Assembly (NCBI RefSeq): GCF_031877795.1
Contig: NC_133933.1
Location: forward strand, 94,075,552 to 94,139,551
Direction: 5' to 3'
DNA: 64,000 bases
Source: Strix aluco
Lineage: Eukaryota; Chordata; Aves; Strigiformes; Strigidae
Translations under genes and position numbers: made by a program
Notes under the pieces: model-generated
Told to the model about the DNA's origin: nothing
The model's input: only the letters and a program-made list of their open reading frames with translations
Databases searched by the model: none
Part shown: positions 58,501-64,000 of the stretch, one piece after another
Numbering within the stretch: the first letter of the stretch is position 1
Layout of the letters: each line of letters opens with the position of its first letter

Positions 58501-60670
58501 ATCTGCTCAAAGGCTTCTCTTCTCACTGAGCTGGTGTCTGTGACAGTGTTTCCATGCCTACTTTACTTTGTTTTTTCAAAGCTGTGTTTTAGTATGTCTG
58601 TAGCATCAACTCCTTCATCAGCATTGATGTAACTTGGCTAAACCTAGATTTAATCTTCCATCTAAATCCCCTCTCTCTTCCTTTCTTCTGCTCTTGCTCA
58701 TGTCCAGAACTCAGCTGTCAGGCTGTATGTCTCCCCTTCACGTTCTTTGTGCTTCTATGCTGAGACTAGGTTTCGCTGTTCCTTGATCCATAAAATTTTA
58801 AGAAAGCTCATCAAATGAAATTAAAGAGCCAAAATATTTAACTGATCTGACTGTGTCAAGGTATGTGTGTGTGCAGTGCAGCCCCACAGTGCTATCTCAG
58901 AAGGGTGGCTGATAGCCTGTGTTAATCCTCCAGCTGTGCTCTGTGTCTGCAGCAGGACAGACGGACTCTGGACAGCTGCGTAAGTGCTGTGGAGGGCTTC
59001 ATCAGTGTAAGCATGGACTATACAGACACTATTAAATCTATGTCATAAAGGAGGGGGAAGTCTTCAGAAGAATTGAAAGGGAAAACTTGGGAATTAGCTC
59101 TGAGGAGAGGAGGTGTTAAAACTAGGGACAGTTTTGTGAAGAATGGAGGAGTTATTTATGGAGGAGTATTTCCATGCACAGAGGAAACCTGACAGACATG
59201 TGAGGACACATACTAGCTGAGGATAGGGAAAAGGAGATAGTGGAGAACTGATCTTTCCAGATTGGCAATTAATCTGCTGTGAGTTTTCAAAGTGGTAAAA
59301 TCAGGTAGTTTGGGCATTTGTGACCTATGTCAAAAATATTGCTATGCCAGTTTATGTTTTTGAATTAACTTTAAGGTTATTTTTAGGAAAGGAAGCTGTG
59401 TTCTTGACTGCTGGTTTTATTTATTTAGGATTTAATTGCTTGTTAAATTTGACTTGTAGCCACACCTGATATTTTAATGTCAGTGTTGTGTCATACCTGC
59501 ATAGAGGGAGGATCTGTACAAATTTTGCCACAGTCGTATCAGTGAAGAGGGAAAATGATGATAAAAATAAACTGTTCCAGGAAAATTACGGTTTCAGTGG
59601 GAAAGTGAAAATATGGCATATGTGAAGTTCTAATTTTAGTAATTAGGCTTCTGTTTGTCAATGTTTTGGATTGAATGAGTGGAAATAATACATTTTGCTG
59701 TCAGTGAATTCTTACAATCAACCAATTCTGTGATTTGTGGTGTTCCTTACTTTGCTGCAGGTTTGTGTAATTACATCTTGAAATACTGAATTTCCTTCTC
59801 TTCTGAAGTCAGTACATCAGGAAAAAAGGAAAGCTTTAAAGCATCAAGCTGAGAGCTTTCTGTGAACAGTGATTACAGCTTTTATTTGTACAGCAGGGTA
59901 ACTTGTCCCTTTGGATTCAGGCATAATGTTCTGGAGTGCCTGGTATCTGTGAATGCTTCTACATGGAATATCAACAGCACTGTGGAAGTGATTTAGTTTT
60001 ACCCGAAGGTTTAAAAATCAGAGGCCAGGAAACATTTTCATCTTTATGTTGCACTGAAAATCCATTTCAACTTCAGAAATGGCCTCCTGCTTGGTATAAT
60101 AGATCTTAAAAAGGCAATTAAGGTTTATGGAGCATATGCAAATCTTCATGTGGCACAGCTGGTAGGAATAACCTGCATGAGAACATCCAGGGAAGTGCTT
60201 TATGCTGTGGCCAGGGAACCCAGGGCTTTAGGTACAGGGCAAGAGCAGTGCTGTGCCATCACGGATCATACAGACCATCAGTTCATTCAACTTCAATTTC
60301 ATTTGATCTTTTTTTTAAAATAATTTTTCTTCACTGCTTGCCTGGTTGATTATGCTGAGGAAATAAGTGTTACTATTTGTTGCTAATCTAATGCCCTGAA
60401 TGCACACGTATTTCAACGCTGTTAGGACAGGGTATCAAAGACACCATCCCTCTGGTACTCGGTGCTGGTATTGAGAGTGCTGGCTGATCCGACAGCTGTG
60501 GTGAGGAGCAGTGGGAGGTAGGCAGTCAGAGATACCTGGTGGGAAGATAATGGTGTCTAACATGAGCACAGTTCACATCATTTGCCTATAAGTTTCAACA
60601 GGCGGCTCTGTCCTAGTAAGGGATAGATCAGCCGTGAGCTGTGGTTATGGGCCATATTTTCTACATAGTG
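55561..60670 (+). other. UBE3D: UBE3D intron 8, no recognised feature
   Basis: About 5 kb of AT-rich sequence. I looked for the missing UBE3D C-terminal exon here and saw no match. A 27 nt segment with good splice-like flanks at 58,953-58,979 does not match the family. Confidence 0.55.
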
Positions 60671-60675
60671 CCTAA

Positions 60676-61284
60676 TGCCATGCTGCCTTGGTTTGTGTGG
60701 TTAGAGCCTTTATTGGGGACTGTGGTGTGATCACTAGTAACAAGGCAAGGAGATACCACATTGCTTACTGGGTTTGCTGCCTGCCCATGGGGCACACCAC
60801 CTCTCTGCTGCTCTCCCCGCACAATCTAGATGAGGAACTTAGATTGTCTCGCTTAAGCCAACCCTGCTTTTCAGTCACAGTCTTAGCTGAGGTTACTGTA
60901 CCAACTGTTTGCTCTGCTTTTATAGCACAGACATCTGAGCCACTTGACAGTGAAGTCCTCGACTGCTGCAGTTTAGAGCATATGGTTGAAGGTAAATTGT
61001 TGCCAATTTTGGATTGCTTAAAGACACTGCACCATGAACCATGGCAGTTTAGGAAATGAGCAGTTCAGATGTCCAGGCAGGGTCAACAGCTGGGACCGGT
61101 ATCTTCATCGGCTATCTCATCCCCGCTCATCAGTGAGGTCACTGCGTACCTAAAACTGAGTGATGCGAATACCTCCCAGTGTGCTCACAGTGCACAGAAC
61201 CAACAGGTCACATCAGCTTTACAGCGTCTAAGCATTGGTTCTGCGTGTCTTCTATTTTCAGCTGTAGCTCCTAATTTTTTTTAA
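60676..61284 (+). pseudogene. Possible decayed hAT-type transposase C-terminal end
   Basis: One reading frame stays open from about 60,676 to 61,284 except for a single TGA at 61,057-61,059, giving about 200 codons in AT-rich surroundings. The last 50 residues (61,129-61,284) include SEVTAYLKLSDANTSQC, then NQQ...ALQRLSI..., then LLFSAVAPN. This resembles the hAT dimerisation pattern (AYL...P/D, WW..NQ..FP.L..LS..YLSIPATS..SERLFSA) with pieces lost. The Trp pair and the PATS and ER residues are missing, so it is at best a fossil. The upstream part (EPLDSEVLDCCSLEHMVEGK) is unassigned. The assignment is inference from pattern memory. Confidence 0.35.
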
Positions 61285-64000
61285 AAAAATTAATCATTAC
61301 TTAATAAACCTATACTGATTTATCATAATTGCATCTATAAATCCATTTCTACTGGCTAGACACATGAATTTCAACAGTCCCTTCCCTAAGGCCACATTAG
61401 TCAGCATGAGCTCAGACTGATATGTAGACAATTTATTTTTTTCCAAACTCATAAGGAAGTGTAAAAAATTTATGATGTTGCTTTAACAAGGCCCACTGGG
61501 ATTTGGGATTATTTATCTAACCCTTATTAAAGACAAAAACTTTTCTATGTTTAGCCATGCAGAGCAAAGCTGCTCTTCAGACAGTCCATGCACTTTAAAA
61601 ATGAAGAGAATTTGATAAACCCAAAACTGAAATCATAGAGAGAAGTATGAAGGTTCTTTCCTCTGTATCCCTTTACCACAAAGCCAAAGTCACTATTAAC
61701 CACTAATACAAAAAGAAAAATGGAGTGACAGCTCCTCTTGAATTTTAAGGCCATTTCAATGTACTAGGAACCTGCAGTGGAAAACTTTTATCAGTGTTAG
61801 AAGGAAGCTACTTGCAACATTGAAGAAAAAAACAGAAGATGAAAAAGATCTGCCTCATTCCCTAGCAGGAGGATTAATTATCCTGTACAATTAATCTGAT
61901 TTCTTAACCTCATTCTTCAGCACCCAAATCTCTATTCTGTCTCTATGAGGTAATTTTTACTCATGTATACCTCTGTTGGGACCTCAGTTTAGCATCCCCC
62001 TACTGCCTTCTCCTAGGAAGCTCTAGGAGAATTAAATGGAATGTATTTAATGAGATACTTTATGTTCAACTCCCTTTTGTTTTCTTTCAGTAATTAGGAA
62101 ATGAAAGTGTTTCTGAGGGCTTGGAAATGAAAAATGTGATGTAAAATTAGACCATTTAATTAAATGATAAAAATTGAACCTAATATTTTTAGGAAAAATA
62201 TTTTACAAGTGGCTATAGTGTGGTTGGTAGAAAGTTTTAAGTTACACACTTTCAAAGCAACAGTGTTGCTTTAGACATTTTCACTCCTTTTGTAAATCTG
62301 AGCAATCTCTGTTTCCAGAAACTTAAATGCGTTCTTTTCTCTCTCAAGAAATTAGCCATTCCTCCTTTTGTGAGAATTATACATTGATAAATACCTACAC
62401 TATTTCATTCAGTTTTCCTTTGGGTAAATTTCTGCCATTTTCAGTGTTTACTGTTTTGAGTTAAGCTTTGCTTCTGACTTCCTTTTACCAAATCTGTAAG
62501 AGTGCTCCTCTGCCAGCATTTCAGAGTTTAATGTGTGATTTCCATTCTGTATATCATTCAGAGGCACAACTGAAGCATAAGACACAATGATGTTGCAATC
62601 TCATGAAACTGAGTTCGCCTCTTCTGCAGGCATGTCCAGATCCTATTGTGTGGGGTATTCTGTCCTCAGACTTAAATTCCCACACACAACAAGAAAAATC
62701 CATAAACTGCGTATTTGCTGTAATGCCTTAAGGGTATAAGTTACTCTAGTAAAGGTGAATTTTATGTTGCCAGTGTCAGAAACCTTACATGGAACTGTGA
62801 ATGGGAAAATATACTTTCTCTTCTTTGCAAAGGTCTGCATTCGTCAAGGCTTTCTGATAACTACCTCTGAAAAGATGTTCCATGAGGTTCCTCTGAAAGA
62901 ATTTACATTCACTGAGAGTCCATAGAGGGCAGTCTGCAGGTAAACAGGCTGCACAATCCCAAAAAAGCATCGAAGAAAAAGAGCAAGCCTGAATGTAGCT
63001 GGGGCTGGTATTACCATTTTTACAAGCAGTGCCACTGAATATTGTATGAAAGGATGCAGACACATAGATGTTCTAGATTATTGATTAAGCTACAGGTTCT
63101 GACCTTTAAGGAGCATGTGTATGTATTTTTATACTGTGTAGACACAACAGGAATATGTAATCTCTCCCACGTTCCAGATAACAATTAGGTTTTGTTTCAA
63201 AGAGTAATGGGAACATTGTCTTGAAACGTCATTGTGTTCACCTTGCTTAATGTAGAATGATTTAGTCTGGATACAAAATTCTGCTTTTTTGGACACAGAA
63301 TTGGTAAAATAATCTTTAAATCTGACATTATCTTTCATCTGTTGAATTGTTGTTTTTTTTCTGCAGCATCTGTGAGATTTTAGATTTTGTCAATAATGGG
63401 TACTGAAACTGAGCACACATGACACAGTTGCTGCTGCTCTGTAGATATTTTAATCAGATTTACCAGTCTGGAAATCATCTGGTAGCTGTTTTGGGCAAGT
63501 GAACCAGGTATTTTTGGACTGACTTCAGTAATGTCTGAGCAAAGGAGGACTTCAAACATGAAACTGGAAAGCAAGTCAATCATAGTTGAAACTAGGAGCT
63601 GAAATAAAATAATTCTTGACCTTGCATTTGTGATGCTTAGAATTATTATAGGAGGTTGATAATGATAAGTATAGTTGTCTTTAAATCTTGGACACTGTAT
63701 GCTAGTTTCTTTTGAAACAGATATACTAATAAAATTTCTTGCTAAGGTGGTGAAATTTGGTTTGCTGCCCCTATTTTCATACTTCATTATGAGAAGTTCT
63801 ACTCCTCTTTGAAAACTATCTTTACTGTCTCCAGCTTTAAACTTTTCTTATGCCTTTGCTCTTTGAATACTTTGCTTATCTGAGCATTGATTGGGAGAAC
63901 TGAAGTGAATTAAATGCCTTTTCAAATGAGATGAGTCTTCTCTTTCTTAAGCATCTGACCCTCAACAAGTCTGGGCAGACTGCTCAAGAGGGTTTTGGAA
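61285..64000 (+). other. UBE3D intron 8 (continuing) or intergenic, no recognised feature
   Basis: AT-rich to the window edge. Short open frames on the minus strand (up to 135 codons at 63,380-63,787) carry no motif or splice context that I can support. Confidence 0.5.

Noticed and set aside
58953..58979. 27 nt segment with cag acceptor and gtaagt donor, considered as the next UBE3D exon
   Set aside because: The peptide in the required phase (DRTDGLWTA) does not match the UBE3D C-terminus, there is no strong pyrimidine tract, and mini-exons with good flanks occur by chance.
63380..63787. 135-codon minus-strand frame
   Set aside because: No motif, no splice or promoter context, and AT-rich composition; expected by chance over this length of intron.
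1..64000. CRISPR arrays, tRNA or rRNA genes, riboswitches, operons
   Set aside because: None seen. The window is vertebrate nuclear DNA with spliced genes and retroelements, so prokaryotic features are not expected. I could not run a tRNA or Rfam scan, and a hit there would overturn this.

Overview
The window looks like nuclear DNA from a bird, probably a neoavian. The evidence is CR1 LINEs with the avian 3' tail repeat, solo LTRs of families I associate with neoavian genomes, AT-rich introns and compact GC-rich promoters. Two protein-coding genes can be supported, both from recognisable spliced exons. DOP1A (Dopey-1) is on the minus strand: its first coding exon is at 299-436, its probable non-coding exon 1 lies in a CpG island near 13 kb, and the rest runs off the left edge. 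UBE3D (E3 ubiquitin-protein ligase E3D) is on the plus strand: eight coding exons between 18,228 and 42,489 join in phase and give about 336 residues. I did not find the last ~50 residues, so intron 8 appears to exceed 21.5 kb. The head-to-head order matches the mammalian DOP1A-UBE3D arrangement.

Layout: 1-12,976 holds DOP1A intron 2 (part), exon 2 and intron 1, with one ERV-type solo LTR at 4.7-5.3 kb. 12.3-13.4 kb is the DOP1A CpG-island promoter. 13.4-17.9 kb is the intergenic space, largely a nest of decayed transposons (ancient CR1 at 14.5-15.1 kb, LTR piece at 16.3-16.7 kb, decayed CR1 at 16.7-17.8 kb). 17.95-19.1 kb is the UBE3D CpG island with exons 1 and 2. Exon 3 is at 21.0 kb. Intron 3 carries two ~1 kb solo LTRs of one family (23.3-24.3 and 25.2-26.2 kb). 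Exons 4-8 lie at 28.1, 33.6, 36.1, 37.1 and 42.3 kb, with an ancient CR1 in intron 5. Intron 8 holds a near full-length, mutated CR1 antisense to UBE3D (46.2-50.8 kb), a second 5'-truncated CR1 of the same subfamily (53.3-54.4 kb), an ancient CR1 tail (55.1-55.6 kb) and a possible decayed hAT transposase end (60.7-61.3 kb).

The two host genes are not in one pathway as far as is known: DOP1A acts in Golgi/endosome traffic, and UBE3D is an E2-C-binding ubiquitin ligase-like protein linked to the CPSF73 endonuclease. I see no tRNA, rRNA, CRISPR array or clearly new system. The most useful leads are the splice-site architecture of DOP1A exon 2, the nearly complete CR1 with ATGA-overlapping ORFs, the two direct-repeat pairs (CR1 and LTR) and the hAT-like remnant.
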